Part shown: positions 52,888 through 64,000 of the stretch, one piece after another | Position numbering within the stretch: the first letter of the stretch is position 1 | Layout of the letters: each line of letters begins with the position of its first letter | NCBI RefSeq assembly: GCF_000941075.1 | Contig: NZ_CP007229.1 | Location: 1-64,000, forward strand | DNA: 64,000 nucleotides | Direction: 5' to 3' | Origin: Mesomycoplasma dispar | GTDB lineage: Bacteria > Bacillota_I > Bacilli_A > Mycoplasmatales > Metamycoplasmataceae | Program-made: the position numbers and the translations under genes | Notes under the pieces: model-generated | What the model was told of the DNA's origin: nothing | What the model saw: the letters and a program-made list of their open reading frames with translations, nothing else | Database searches by the model: none

Positions 52888-53097
52888 TAAAGAAGTTTTA
52901 CTAGAAAAAATATAGAATTTTTAAAAAATTGATGTTTTTTTATTTGCTTATTTATTTTTAGTTTTATGATATAATTTAGTTCTTAAACTAACCTAAAAAA
53001 TTATTCAAAATATCATTAAAATGGATTCAGTTGGATGTGCTTTTTTAAGTTCTAACTGTTCGAAATTTTAAGTAGAAATAACAAACGAAGGAAAAAC
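52888..53097 (+). promoter_or_regulatory. rpsB promoter and leader
   Basis: TATAAT at 52970-52975 would give a leader of about 115 bases. It contains a hairpin (53028-53035/53051-53058, 8 bp) and a possible 16-codon reading frame at 53021-53071. GAAGGAAAAAC is the rpsB ribosome site. The leader may mediate S2 autoregulation; inference only. Confidence 0.5.
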
Positions 53098-54123
53098 ATG
53101 GAGAAGGCAAACGGAATAAATCAAGATTTAAGCACCGTGTCAAAAGACGGCGACCTATTAAATATAGGTGAGATTGACGCTGAAACTTCGAGCGAAACAC
53201 CTATTATTTCAAAGCAAAAATTACTTGAAGCTGGTGTTTATTTTGGTCATAAAACATCTCAATGACACCCAAAAATGGCACAGTTTTTGCTAAAAAGAAA
53301 ACGAAATCAAACTCACATTATTGATGTTTTAAAAACTCAAAAAATGTTGGAAATCGCTTATAAATTAGTTGAAAAGTTTGCGCAAAAAGGTGCAAAATTT
53401 ATTTTTGTTGGGACTAAAAAACAAGCGAGAAAAGTTGTTGAAGAACAAGCAATTCGTACAAACTCAATTTATGTTTCAGGTCGTTGACTAGGTGGAACTT
53501 TAACAAATAGTCGTACAATTTTATCGCGACTTAAAGCAATGGAAGATCTTGAAAAACAAGCAGCCGATAATTTTGAGGGCTATACAAAGAAAGAAAGACT
53601 TTCAAAACAAAAACAACTCTCAAAATTACAAAAAAACCTTAACGGAATCAAAGGATTAAGAGATATTCCGCTATTTTCGCTAATTATGTTGGTTGCCGAC
53701 CCTATTAAAGACATAATTGCGGTAAAGGAAGCGCGTAAAAAAGGGATTAAAATTATTGGAATAACTGATTCAAACGTCGATCCTTCATTGGTTGACTTTG
53801 GAATCCCAGCAAATGATGACTCAACTAAATCAATTACATTAATTTTTACTGTTTTAGCTGATGCGATTGCAGCTGCAAAAGGTGGCAAACCTCTTTTTGC
53901 CTACCAAACTGATGAGCAAATAATCCTTCCTGAAGATCCTGAAAGAGAACAAAAACAAAATCGGTACCGTCGTAATTCGTTTGAAAAATTTGAAAGATTT
54001 GATCGACAAAATAACAAAAATCATTTTAACAAAAATCCTTTAAGAGACAGAACAACACAAAATTTAGACTCTGAAACACAAGTGCAAAATAAAGTTAACG
54101 AGCAAAACGAGGAAAGGGTGTAA
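53098..54123 (+). CDS. rpsB: 30S ribosomal protein S2
   Basis: 341 aa, far longer than the usual 230-260. The core is standard: [68 protein letters not shown], and the later [13 protein letters not shown]. There is an added N-terminus of about 35 residues ([20 protein letters not shown]) and a C-terminal extension of about 50 residues rich in Asn, Arg and Gln ([20 protein letters not shown]). TGA-Trp codons in W-H-P and R-W-L. Confidence 0.96.
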
Positions 54124-54125
54124 AA

Positions 54126-55025
54126 ATGTCACAAATTGATAAAATGGCTAAAGTTAAAAAATTAAGGGAAATTACCGATGCTCCTTTTGTTGATTGCAAA
54201 CAAGCATTGGAAAACTCTGGGTACGATATCGATTTGGCAATTAATTGACTTAGTGAAAACGGCAAGTCTAAAGCTATGAAAAAAGCTGATCGAATTGCGG
54301 CTGAAGGTTTAGTTTTAGCACTAAAAAATGAAGACACTGTTTTAATTTTTGAATTAAATTCTGAAACAGATTTTGTTGCAAAAAACCAAAATTTTATTAA
54401 TTTGCAACAAAAAATCGGTAACTTGCTTTTAGAAAATGATTTTGAAAATCTAAAAAGCGCTTTAGACAATATTGTAGACACTGACGGAAAAACAATTTCC
54501 CAATTATTAATTGATGCAACTGCAACAATTGGTGAAAAAATTACTTTGCGCCGTGCATTTAAAAATAAATTTTTCACTGGAAGAACCGCTGGAGTTTACA
54601 CACATTCAAATGGTCAAATTGCATCTCTTACAATTTTAAAAGGTGGCAACGATTTAATTGCAAAAAATATTTCAATGCACGTTGCTGCTTTGAATCCAGA
54701 ATATATTTTTAAAAGCGATGTTCCAGAAGAGGAAATGAATAAACTTTATGAAAAGTTCTCAAATTCACCTGCTTTAGAAAAAAAACCTGAAAAAATAAGA
54801 GCATCAATTTTACAAGGAATGATTGATAAAGAACTTTCAAAATACGTTCTTGAACTTCAACCGCTCGCGCTTGATTCCACAGTTTCAGTCGGAAAATATC
54901 TACAGCAAAATTCAGCTAAATTATTAAAATCTATTCGTTTTGAAGTTGGTGAGGGAATTCAAAAACAGAATGTTGATTTTTCTACTGAAGTTAATCAGCA
55001 AATTCAAGAAGCTAAAAAAAAGTAG
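54126..55025 (+). CDS. tsf: Elongation factor Ts
   Basis: Guanine-nucleotide exchange factor for EF-Tu. 299 aa. UBA-like N-terminus KVKKLREITDAPFVDCKQAL, then ALKNEDTVLIFELNSETDFV and FVAKNQNF (conserved TDFVA-N), and a C-terminal domain. Two bases after the rpsB stop; the ribosome site AGGAAAGGG is in the rpsB end. Same order as in most bacteria. Confidence 0.96.
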
Positions 55026-55054
55026 AATAATTATCAAGTCAAATTAAAGAGAGG

Positions 55055-55097
55055 TATAAAATTTTTCCTTAAAAAACGGGAAAAATTTTATATTTTT
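55055..55097 (+). terminator. rpsB-tsf terminator
   Basis: 14-bp perfect stem 55055-55068/55079-55092, 10-base loop, then TTTTT. It ends 8 bases before the ffh ATG. Confidence 0.8.
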
Positions 55098-55104
55098 GCG
55101 TATA

Positions 55105-56427
55105 ATGCTAGATTTTTTAACTAATCGAATTCAATCTTCCTTGAAAAAAATACAAAAATCAGTAACAATAAACGAACAGGATTTGACGGAAATAACACGT
55201 GAAATTCGACTTGCTTTGCTTGAAGCCGATGTTAATTTGCTTGTTGTAAAAGATTTTATTAATAAGGTAAAAACACAAGTTTTAAAGCAAGGTTTAACAA
55301 CAAAACTGAATCCACAACAGGAATTTTTGAAAATTTTGCACCAAAATTTAGTTGAAGTTCTTGGTGTCAATTCGAAACCAATTAATTTTAGCAAAAATCC
55401 AACTGTAGTAATGTTAGTTGGACTTCAAGGTTCAGGAAAAACTACAACTGCAGCAAAATTAGCGGTTTTTGCTCGACAAAAAAAATTATCAAAAAAAATT
55501 TTGCTAGTTGCTTGTGATACATATCGTCCTGCTGCAATTGATCAGTTAAAGCAATTGGGAAAACAGATATCAATTGATGTTTTTTATGTTGAAAAAACGC
55601 CTGTTGAAATTGCAAAAGATGCCCTAATTTATAGTAAAAACAACAATTATGACCTTGTAATTTTTGACACTGCTGGGCGACTTTCGATCAACGAAGAATT
55701 AATGGAAGAATTATCTGAAATCAAAAAAGTTATTCGTCCTGATCAAATTATTTTCGTTGTAGATTCGCTTTCAGGACAAGATATAATCAATGTTGCACAG
55801 ATATTTAATCAAAAAATCAACCTTAATGGTTCAATTATTACAAAATTAGATTCAAATGCACGTGCAGGAGCGGCGCTTTCAATTACTCATTTGCTTAAAA
55901 TTCCAATTTTGCTAATTGGTACAGGTGAAAAAATTTCTGCTCTTGAACTTTTTCACCCAAACAGAATGGCTGACCGAATTTTGGGAATGGGTGATGTAAT
56001 GTCGCTTTTAGAACAAGCAGAAGAAAATATTGATAAAAAAGCTGTAAAAAAACTTTCTCACCGAATGTTTTCAGGTCAATTTAATTTAGATGATCTTTTA
56101 AATAGTTTAGCTCAGATTCAAAAAATTGGAAAATTTTCAAAAATAATCAAAATGATTCCAGGTTTGTCAGGCAAAATTGATCAGAATCAAATTGATGAAG
56201 CTGAAAAAAAAATGAATCTGTATAAAATTTTAATTTCTTCAATGACAATTGAAGAAAGAAAAAAGCCAAAACTTTTAAAAAACCCCTCCCGCCGAAATCG
56301 AGTTTTGCGTGGTTCAGGTCGAACAAACGCCGAACTTAATCGCTTAATTAATGAATTTGAATCGATGTCAAAAAAAATGTCCGAATTTTCTTCAAAAAAT
56401 CTTAATATTGATTCTTTTATTAAATAA
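55105..56427 (+). CDS. ffh: Signal recognition particle protein Ffh
   Basis: GTPase that binds signal peptides and SRP RNA; partner of FtsY. 440 aa. N domain with ITREIRLALLEADVNLLVVK, G domain GLQGSGKTTTAAKLA, DTYRPAAIDQLKQL, DTAGRLSINEELM, TKLDSNARAGAALS, then the Met-rich M domain with RMFSGQFNLDDLLNSL and MIPGLSG. Start chosen at ATG 55105; an in-frame TTG 9 bases earlier is the alternative. No Shine-Dalgarno. Confidence 0.95.
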   Translation: MLDFLTNRIQSSLKKIQKSVTINEQDLTEITREIRLALLEADVNLLVVKDFINKVKTQVLKQGLTTKLNPQQEFLKILHQNLVEVLGVNSKPINFSKNPTVVMLVGLQGSGKTTTAAKLAVFARQKKLSKKILLVACDTYRPAAIDQLKQLGKQISIDVFYVEKTPVEIAKDALIYSKNNNYDLVIFDTAGRLSINEELMEELSEIKKVIRPDQIIFVVDSLSGQDIINVAQIFNQKINLNGSIITKLDSNARAGAALSITHLLKIPILLIGTGEKISALELFHPNRMADRILGMGDVMSLLEQAEENIDKKAVKKLSHRMFSGQFNLDDLLNSLAQIQKIGKFSKIIKMIPGLSGKIDQNQIDEAEKKMNLYKILISSMTIEERKKPKLLKNPSRRNRVLRGSGRTNAELNRLINEFESMSKKMSEFSSKNLNIDSFIK

Positions 56428-56451
56428 ATTTTGATTTTTAAGGATAGAATA

Positions 56452-57819
56452 ATGGCTAAGTTTGAAAATTATCAATTTTTTGTTAACCAATTGAAGGAAT
56501 TAGGCTTCGTTTTTCCTAGTTCGCAAATTTATGGTGGCTTGGCTAATTCTTACGATTATGGTCATCTTGGAGTTCTTTTAGCAAAAAATATTGAAAATTT
56601 TTGAGCAGATTTTTTTGTAAATTCTAATCCTAACGCTTTTTTTGTCGACACCAAAATTCTATTGAATCCAAAAGTATGACAAACCTCTGGTCATCTTGAA
56701 AACTTTAGCGATTTATTAGTTGAAAACAAAATTAACAAAAAACGTTATCGTGTTGACCATTTATTTGAAAAATTTTTCCCTAATGTTGAATTTGAAAAGT
56801 TAACAGAATCTGAAATTCAAGAGTATTTATCCAAAATTGATAATTTTGAAAATTCCAAAACTGAATGAACTGTCCCAAAAAAGTTTAATTTATTATTCGA
56901 AACTCATCAAGGTGTTATTGAAAACGAAAAAACTACCTTGTTTTTGAGACCCGAAACTGCTCAAGGAATTTTTATAAACTTCAAAACGCTTTTACGGACA
57001 ACAAAAAATAGTTTACCGCTAACAATCGCGCAAGTTGGAAAATCATTTAGAAACGAGATTTCTCCTGGTAATTTCATTTTTCGCACACGCGAATTTACAC
57101 AAATGGAGTTAGAAATTTTTGTAAAACAAGAAGATTCTGAATTAACTTTTAATGCTCAACTCGAAAAAATTAAAAATTTTTTGTTAAAGCTAGGTTTTAA
57201 CGAAAAATCACTCAAATTAAATCATCATCAACCGGAAAAATTAGCTCATTATGCAAAAGCAACCGCTGATTTTGAATACAATTTTAACTTTGGATGAGGT
57301 GAGCTAATCGGAATTAGTAATCGCGGCGACTTTGATTTAAAGAATCATATGAAAAAAAGTGGTGAGAATCTTGAATTTGTTGATTCATCTAATGGCCAAA
57401 AAATTTTACCCTACATTATCGAACCCTCGATGGGTCTAGATCGCTTAATGTTAGCAATTTTAGAGGAAAATTTTCGCTTTGATGAACAGAAAAACCGTTA
57501 TTTTTTCCAATTTCCGTTTATTTTAAGCCCGTATAAAGTTGCAGTTTTACCACTTTTAAAAAAGTTTACCCCTCTAGCTGAAACGATATGAAAAAAGTTA
57601 ATTGACCATAAAATTTCAACCACAATTTCAAATTCGGGCTCAATTGGAAAAAGATATTACTATCAAGATTCGATAGGAACTTATTTTTGCATTACAATCG
57701 ATCATAACACAATTGAAGATCAAATTGTGACAATAAGATTTCGTGATACAACTGAACAAAAAAGAGTAAAAGTTGAAGAAATAATCGAATTTATCAAGGG
57801 AAACTCTTGCAATGAATAA
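56452..57819 (+). CDS. glyS: Glycyl-tRNA synthetase, dimeric class II type
   Basis: 455 aa. Motif 1 region [36 protein letters not shown]-like, [14 protein letters not shown], motif 2 [20 protein letters not shown] and [10 protein letters not shown], motif 3 [11 protein letters not shown], with a C-terminal anticodon domain. TGA-Trp codons several. AAGGATAG is about 6 bases before the ATG. The stop overlaps the dnaG ATG by 8 bases. Confidence 0.95.
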
Positions 57820-59623
57820 ACAAGAAATCACAAGTTATATTGTGAAAAACACCGATATTTATGCATTAATTTCGCAAAGTATTACTCTAAAACAAAATGG
57901 GAGAAACTCATTTGTTGGACTTTGCCCTTTTCACGATGACACAAACCCTTCTTTGTCTGTTTCGATTTCAAAGCAAATTTTTAAATGCTTTTCCTGCCAA
58001 AAAGCAGGAAATATTATAACTTTTGTGATGTTATCAAAAAATCTAAACTTTGGACAGGCTTTAGATTTTTTGAATAAAGAATATAACCTAAAACTTGATT
58101 TTAATTATACTACAACCCCTGAAAAAATTTATTCAAAAAACGAACTTCAAGCATTAAGAGCCTTCGAAAACGCGGTTTCAATTTATTTAATTGAACTTAT
58201 GAAAGTTGTTTCCTCACAAAAACAAACCGTTGTAAGCGTTATTAATTTCCTTAATTCACGCGGAATCGACCGTAAAATCATTGAAAAGTTCAAAATTGGA
58301 CTTGCTATAAATTCAATTTTAAGGAGAGTTTTGCTTGACTCAAAGTTGTTTGACGAAGATGTTTTAAAAAATTATTCGCTTTTAAACGCAAACGGATATG
58401 ACTTTTTTCAAAATAGAATTGTTTTTCCAATTGAGAATTCTGAAGGAAAAACTGTCGGATTTTCAGGTCGCTGCATTGATGGATTAAAGTGTGAACCAAA
58501 ATATTTAAACTCACCTTCAAACAGTTTATTCCAAAAATCTGAAATTCTTTACAATTATTTTAACGCAATTCAAGAAAATCCGAAAGAAATAATAATCACA
58601 GAAGGTTTTTTTGATGTAATCGCTTTCTACAAAGCCGGAATCAAAAACACGGTCGCGTTAATGGGAACAACTTTAAGCAAAAAACACTGTGATTTACTCA
58701 AAAATTTTACAGTCATAATCGCACTTGATAGTGACAAAGCCGGAATTGATGCAAGTTTAAAATCGGCACTAAGTCTTGGACAAAATAGAATAAAAACCTA
58801 TATTTTAAAAGGTTTTGATGGCAAAGATCCAGATGAATATTTTAATAGTTTTGGCCCTATTTCTCTTGTTGACAAACTTAATGACCGCAAAAATAGCTAT
58901 GATTTTGCCTATGATTTTTACAAAAGTGAGATGAAAAATAATTCTGGTGAAGAAATAAAAATTTTCCTAGAAAAATTTAGTCCATTTTTAGAAGCTTTAT
59001 ATCATTATGACTTGCAATTATCAGATACTTTTTTTAAAAAAATTAAAGATGATTTTGGTGTTTCTCAACATAGTTTTAAATTTTTTAGAGAAAAAAGGCA
59101 ACCTTATTACCAACAAGATTACGAACTTGAAAACAACGTCGATTTTTTAGATAACACACATCGGAAAATTAGCGATAACAAAAAATCAAAAAATTTTAAA
59201 CCTGAACATTTTGATCTGAAAATTTTGGAAATAATTTTATACGACTTTCTTTATGGCGATAGGAAAAAATTTGAGTATTTTAAAACGACTAATTACAAAT
59301 TTTTGGATCCTATAAACAATAAGTTTATCGAAAAAATTGCCATTTCTAACAATAATGAACCGTCAATTTATGATGAAGTTTTGAAAAAAATCAAGGAAAT
59401 CACAGAAGAAATGGTAAGTTACATCGCGAGCGAGGCAATAAAAGTTATTTTAGATCCGAATTTAAAAGCCAACATAACAATTGATGAATTTGCCGATTTC
59501 ATAGAAAATGTAAAAAGACGCAGAGAACAAAAAGACAGAGTAAACAAAATAAGGTATTGATTAGAAAACGGAAAAGAAATGGATGACAATTTTATTAGTA
59601 ATTTATGTAAGGGGACGAGATAA
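57812..59623 (+). CDS. dnaG: DNA primase
   Basis: Synthesises RNA primers for replication. 603 aa. CHC2 zinc finger ([12 protein letters not shown] then CFSCQKAGN), TOPRIM with [39 protein letters not shown], and a C-terminal helicase-binding region. The TGA at 59558-59560 is Trp; end is TAA 59621-59623. Overlaps glyS by 8 and rpoD by 1 base. Confidence 0.95.
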
Positions 59624-61686
59624 TGAAAAACGGAGCAAATTTGAAATCAATTAAGGGAAATAAAACTGAAAACTCTAGCAATTTTCTTAACTTTTTCTCT
59701 AGTGAAAACAATGAAGTTGATAAAAAGGCAAAAAAGAAAACAATCTCAACAGCGAAAACCGGTTCTAAAAGTTTAAATAGGGATATGAAAAATAAGGGCA
59801 AAACTGTCAAATTGACAAATATAAATAAGTCTTTACTTAAAGAAAAAAGAAAAAACTCTTATGAGCAAATTGAGAATTTCTTTAATGTCATAAAAACCTC
59901 AAAACATCAGTCAGATTTTTTAAAAAGTTTAGAGCAATTTCGAGCAAAAACACTTGCACAACTCTCTAAAAACTTTAGTTCCACAAATGTAATTAAAAAA
60001 ATAGGTGAAAAAAATACCGGATCCAGAACTAAAACAAAACCTGAAATAATTGAAAATTTAGAAAAAACAAAACAAACAGAACAAGTACCAAATATAGAAA
60101 AAATAGAGAAAAAGACAAGAAAAAGTACTAACTCCACTAAATCAAATTCAAGTAAAATTAGAAAAACAACAGCAAAATCTAAAACTACTTCGAGTTCAAT
60201 AGTAAAAAATAAAAAACCACCTAAAAACACAGAGTTTTTATCTGAAAAAGCAAATTTTGAAGAAAATTCTCTCTCTGTTGACGCTAACCCACAGTATAAT
60301 TTTATTATAAAAAGGTTAGAAGAAACATTAGAAAAAAAACGCAAAAAAAATAGCAAAAAAACCCAAAATTCAACGGATTCTACTGTATTTTTAACTCACG
60401 AAGAAATTCATAAGTATATCGAAAAATTAAACCTTGCAATCGACGAAGATGAACTTGATGAATTTTTCCAAATTTTAATTAAAAGAAAAATAATTAAAGA
60501 TGAAGTTGATAAAGAAGACCTTGAAAATGTAACAACCACTGATTTTGTAAAACAAATTGACAAAAAAAGTATCTCAAAAAAAACACAAACAAGGCAAAAA
60601 AAACAAAAATCTGAATTTGATCAAGATTTAGCAGATTTTGAGCATCAAGATTTTGACGACGCCGATGATCACGATGATTCAGATCTTGACTTTGGTCATT
60701 CAGTCGATGATTCCCTAAAAATCCAAGATATTGACGATCTTGATTATATGACCGATGATAATTCAAGCGAATTCCGTAAGCCAAAAATTTACAGCGACGA
60801 TGTTTATCGAAACAAACTTACGGACACAAACGATATGATCAAATGGTACATGCGTTGAATCGGAAAATATGGAAAACTTTTAAGTTCTGAAGAAGAACAA
60901 GAATTAGCCCGTAAAATGGAAATCAAAGGTAGAATTGGAAAAAAAGCCCGTGATACATTGATAAAACGAAACTTACGTTTAGTTGTAAACAGTGCAAAAC
61001 GCTATAAAAACCGTGGTCTTGGATTTATTGACTTAATTTCTGAAGGAAATTTAGGAATCATTAAAGCTGTTTCAAAATATGATCGCACAAAAGGTTTTAA
61101 ATTTTCCACTTATGCAACATGATGAATTCGCCAAGCAATCACAAGAGCCGTCGCTGATCAGGCAAGATTAATCCGAATTCCTGTTCATATGGTCGAAACA
61201 ATTAACAAAATTAACAAAGCGGAGCGAGAATTACAGCAGGAAAGAGGGCTAAATCCAACTGCCGAGGAAATTGCTGAACGTTTAGGTAGCGATTTTACCC
61301 CTGACAAAGTTCGTTACATCAAAAAAATTAACGTTGACCCAATTTCACTTGATAAAGCGATTGGAAAGGAGGAAGATAGTTCATTTTCTGATTTCATTAA
61401 AGATGAAAACGTAATTTCACCAATAGATTTTGCTGTCCGTGAAGAAAAGGCAAAAGTTTTGCTTGAAATAATTGATACAACGCTTGATTATGACGAAAAA
61501 GATTTCATCAAACGTCGTTATGGTGTTGGCACCGATGAAAATGGAGTGCCATATCAAGCACATACTTTCGATGAACTTGCAGCAATGAGACGAGTAACTA
61601 AAGAACGAGTGCGCCAAATCGAAGCTAAAATTCTTAAAAAATTAAGAACACCACAACGTCGTTTTTCTATTCGTGATTTTAATTAA
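59623..61686 (+). CDS. rpoD: Primary sigma factor RpoD (sigma-70)
   Basis: 687 aa, unusually long. The C-terminal ~320 residues are a standard sigma-70: region 1.2, [19 protein letters not shown] (2.1-2.2), [39 protein letters not shown] (2.3-2.4), region 3 and [18 protein letters not shown] (4.2). The first ~300 residues are Lys/Ser/Thr-rich low-complexity sequence, then a helical part (about 230-305), then an Asp-rich stretch ([15 protein letters not shown] near residues 346-360) that resembles region 1.1. Overlaps dnaG by one base (TAATG); the dnaG-rpoD pair follows the usual order. Confidence 0.95.
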
Positions 61687-61690
61687 AGCT

Positions 61691-62467
61691 ATGAAAACAA
61701 AAGAGATTGGTGATTTTTTACTTGAAAAGTTCCCTTTAGAAAACTGCGAAAATTGAGACAACTGTGGTTGAAATTTTCTTTTTGACACTGAGTTTTCAAA
61801 AGCGCTGATTTGTCTTGATGTTACAAAAAAAGTTGTTGACTTTGCAATAAAAAATGAATATAACTTAATAATTTCTCACCATCCTTTTTTCTTTTATCCG
61901 ACAAAAAAAGAAGAATTTGCATATTCTCCTTACAAAAAAAGACTTGCAACATCAATACGGAAAAGTTCAATTAGCGTAATTTCTCTTCACACTAATTTTG
62001 ATGGTAGTGAAAATCAGACCGCATTTTCAATAATAAAAAAATGCGGATTTGAAACTTCGAAAATTAAAAAGATCGATAAATTCAATCTTTTAATCGAGAA
62101 TGATAAGCTAAATTTTAAAGAAATTTTACAGAAAATTTCTTTAAAAACCGGTTTGACAACTTTTCGAAGTAATTTTCAAGAAAATTTTTTGCCAAAAAAA
62201 ATAGCAATACTTCCAGGGTCAGGAGGAATTTTAGCTTGTCTTTTAGCAAAAAAACAAAAAGCAAATCTTGTTATCACTTCAGACCTTAAATGATCCGACC
62301 AAATTACTTTATCCCATCATAAAATTAAAGTTTTAGAAATCCCTCATCTTATTGAGCAAGTTTTTGTTTTCGAAATCGAAGAGATTTTGAAAACAAAATT
62401 CACTGATATCGAAACTTTTAAATTCCAGTTGCCAGAAATTTTAAAAGAGGTTAAATTATCATGATAA
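61691..62467 (+). CDS. Nif3-like dinuclear metal-centre protein (YqfO family)
   Basis: 258 aa. Metal-binding motifs: WDNCGW near residues 21-26, IISHHPFFF, and [16 protein letters not shown]. Function of the family is unsettled; GTP cyclohydrolase I-type activity has been reported for relatives. Downstream of dnaG-rpoD as in Bacillus (yqfO), but the trmK homologue that lies between there is absent. TGA at 62462-62464 is Trp and the stop is TAA at 62465-62467, overlapping nfo by 7 bases. Confidence 0.85.
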
Positions 62468-63291
62468 AAATTGGTTCACATGTTCCTTTTAAAAAACCTA
62501 ATTATCTTTTTGGAGCAATTCAAGAATCACTAAAAAATAACGCAAATACAGCGATGATTTTTCTAGGACCGCCACAGTCAACTTTGCGAACCAAACCAGA
62601 AAATTACAAATTCGAAGAATATAAGCGTCAATTTTCCACAAAAATTTCACCTGAAGATATTATTGTTCATGCTCCTTATATTATAAATCCTGCAAACCCG
62701 CTAAAAGCTTCATTTTCTAATGACTTTTTAATAAAAGAAATTGAAAAAATGAACTACATCGGTGCAAAATTTTTAGTTTTACACCCTGGTTTTTTCACGA
62801 CTTTTTCTCCGAATGAAGCAAAAAATCAACTAATTTTATCGCTGAAAACAATTTTGGAAAAAACCAAAAATGTTACTTTATTACTCGAGACAATGTCTGG
62901 AAAAGGTACGGAAATGTGCGCTAATTTCGACGAAATTGTCGAAATAATCGAGGCTGTAAACTCTCCAAGAGTCGGCGTTTGCATCGACACTTGTCATGTT
63001 TGAGATGCTGGTTATAATCTTAAAAAATACAGTGAATTCCGTGATAAATTAACAAAATCTAGAATTATTAATTACCTAAAAGTGATCCATTTAAATGATT
63101 CATTAAGCCCTTTGGGTTCACGAAAAGATCGCCATGCAAACATTGGCAAAGGTTTTATTGGTCTTGAAACTCTTAAAAAAATTGTTCATGATCCGCTTTT
63201 TGATAATATTCCGATGATTCTTGAGACTCCTTATGTCGACGGAAAGCCGATTTATGACGAAGAAATAGCACTTTTACTTGAAAAAGTCTAA
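62461..63291 (+). CDS. nfo: Endonuclease IV
   Basis: AP endonuclease of base-excision repair with a trinuclear Zn site. 276 aa. IKIGSHVPF at the N-terminus, [80 protein letters not shown] and MILETPY supply the ligands. AAAAGAGG before the ATG; overlaps the preceding gene by 7 bases. Confidence 0.96.
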
Positions 63292-63312
63292 ATAATTTTT
63301 GGAGTTTTCCTT

Positions 63313-64000
63313 ATGTCCACTCAAAAAAACACTGAATTTCTTGAAGAATTGAAAAAAAGAAACATTTTAAAAGACATTAGCAATGCTGAAAAATTTTTTA
63401 ACCTAAAACCAAATCAAGGAATTTACATCGGATTTGATCCAACAGCCAGTTCTTTGCATTTAGGAAATTATATTTCAATCAATTTGCTACAAAGATTGCA
63501 AAAAATAGGAATCAAAGTTCTTGCGGTTGTCGGTGGCGCCACTGGAATGATTGGCGATCCATCTTTTAACCCAAAAGAAAGAAAATTACTTGACTTTGAA
63601 ACGCTTAACAAAAATAAAAATAAAATAAAAAAGCAACTCGAGTCTTTTAATTTACCAGTTTTTGACAATTTTGAAATTTATAAGGATATGAACATTTTAG
63701 ATTTTTTGCGCGATGTCGGGAAAAACATTAATATAGCTTATCTTTTAGCAAAAGATTCAGTTTCATCGCGCATCGAAGTTGGACTTTCATTTACAGAATT
63801 CTCCTACCAACTAATTCAAGGTTGAGACTTTAAATATTTAGCCGAAAATTACGGAATAATTGGTCAAGCTGGTGGTTCGGATCAATGAGGAAATATGGTC
63901 ACTGGTCTTGATTTTATTAAAAAATCAAACTTTGAACAGAAAGATGATGTTTTTGTTTTTACAACAAATTTATTAACTGATGAAAACGGGCAAAAATTTG
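63313..64000 (+). CDS. tyrS: Tyrosyl-tRNA synthetase, 5' part
   Basis: Class I synthetase; runs off the right edge after 229 codons. FDPTASSLHLGNYISINLLQ carries the HIGH-type motif (HLGN), VGGATGMIGDPSFN follows, then TEFSYQLIQGWDF and GQAGGSDQWGNMVTGLDF. Distinct from TrpRS by the GGSDQW-x-N motif. GGAG is about 11 bases before the ATG. Confidence 0.95.

Overview
The window reads as the dnaA end of a small, AT-rich mollicute chromosome. UGA must be read as tryptophan: most of the long genes are cut into pieces by in-frame TGA under the standard code and become family-length proteins when TGA is Trp (for example ArgS, IleS, LspA, RNase R, RpoD). Gene content (dnaA first, tandem DHH phosphoesterases, an ATP synthase operon, lipoproteins, no cell-wall genes) suggests the Mycoplasma hyopneumoniae group (Mesomycoplasma). 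The exact species is not decided from sequence alone. No rRNA, tRNA or CRISPR array was seen.

Layout. 1-19663 is on the + strand: dnaA-dnaN, mnmG-rlmH-two DHH phosphoesterases, a Panacea-domain protein, ftsY, an RNase J-like protein fused in frame to a thioredoxin, hrcA-grpE-argS-rpoE(delta)-fba-rlu, and gatCAB. 19770-27504 is a tightly overlapping - strand operon parE-parC-ileS-lspA. 27707-32889 (+) holds gap, a heavily decayed lipoprotein/peptidase pseudogene, and a 5'-nucleotidase lipoprotein. 33095-38042 (-) is recA-cls-secG-rnr. From 38315 everything is + again: a choline-kinase-like gene with obgE, three uncharacterised genes, dinB, the nine-gene ATP synthase operon (atpI-like to atpC), an IS3-like insertion sequence sitting in the atp terminator, recU, a broken ABC ATPase, rpsB-tsf, ffh, and a close-packed glyS-dnaG-rpoD-nif3-nfo run, ending in the start of tyrS at the right edge.

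How the genes work together. The window is mainly core machinery: replication initiation and clamp (DnaA, DnaN, DnaG), topoisomerase IV, recombination and repair (RecA, RecU, DinB, Nfo), transcription (sigma-70, delta), translation (five aminoacyl-tRNA synthetases, GatCAB, S2, EF-Ts, tRNA/rRNA modification), the SRP targeting pair FtsY/Ffh with SecG and LspA, heat-shock control (HrcA, GrpE), glycolysis (Fba, Gap) and F1Fo ATPase.

Points most worth attention: (1) the RNase J paralogue has lost every recognisable metal-ligand residue and runs without a stop into a CGDC thioredoxin that also has its own perfect Shine-Dalgarno and ATG; (2) an IS3-like element with 27-bp terminal repeats is flanked by an unusually long (15-19 bp) direct repeat and has duplicated half of the atp terminator, while its own first hairpin can terminate read-in and hide the transposase ribosome-binding site; (3) three adjacent unknown genes at 40371-42372 (a small protein with a sigma-region-4-like tail, a 402-aa soluble protein and a membrane-anchored 141-aa protein); (4) a lone Panacea-domain protein; (5) a T14-A16 tract between rpoE and fba; and (6) several very short or leaderless 5' ends.
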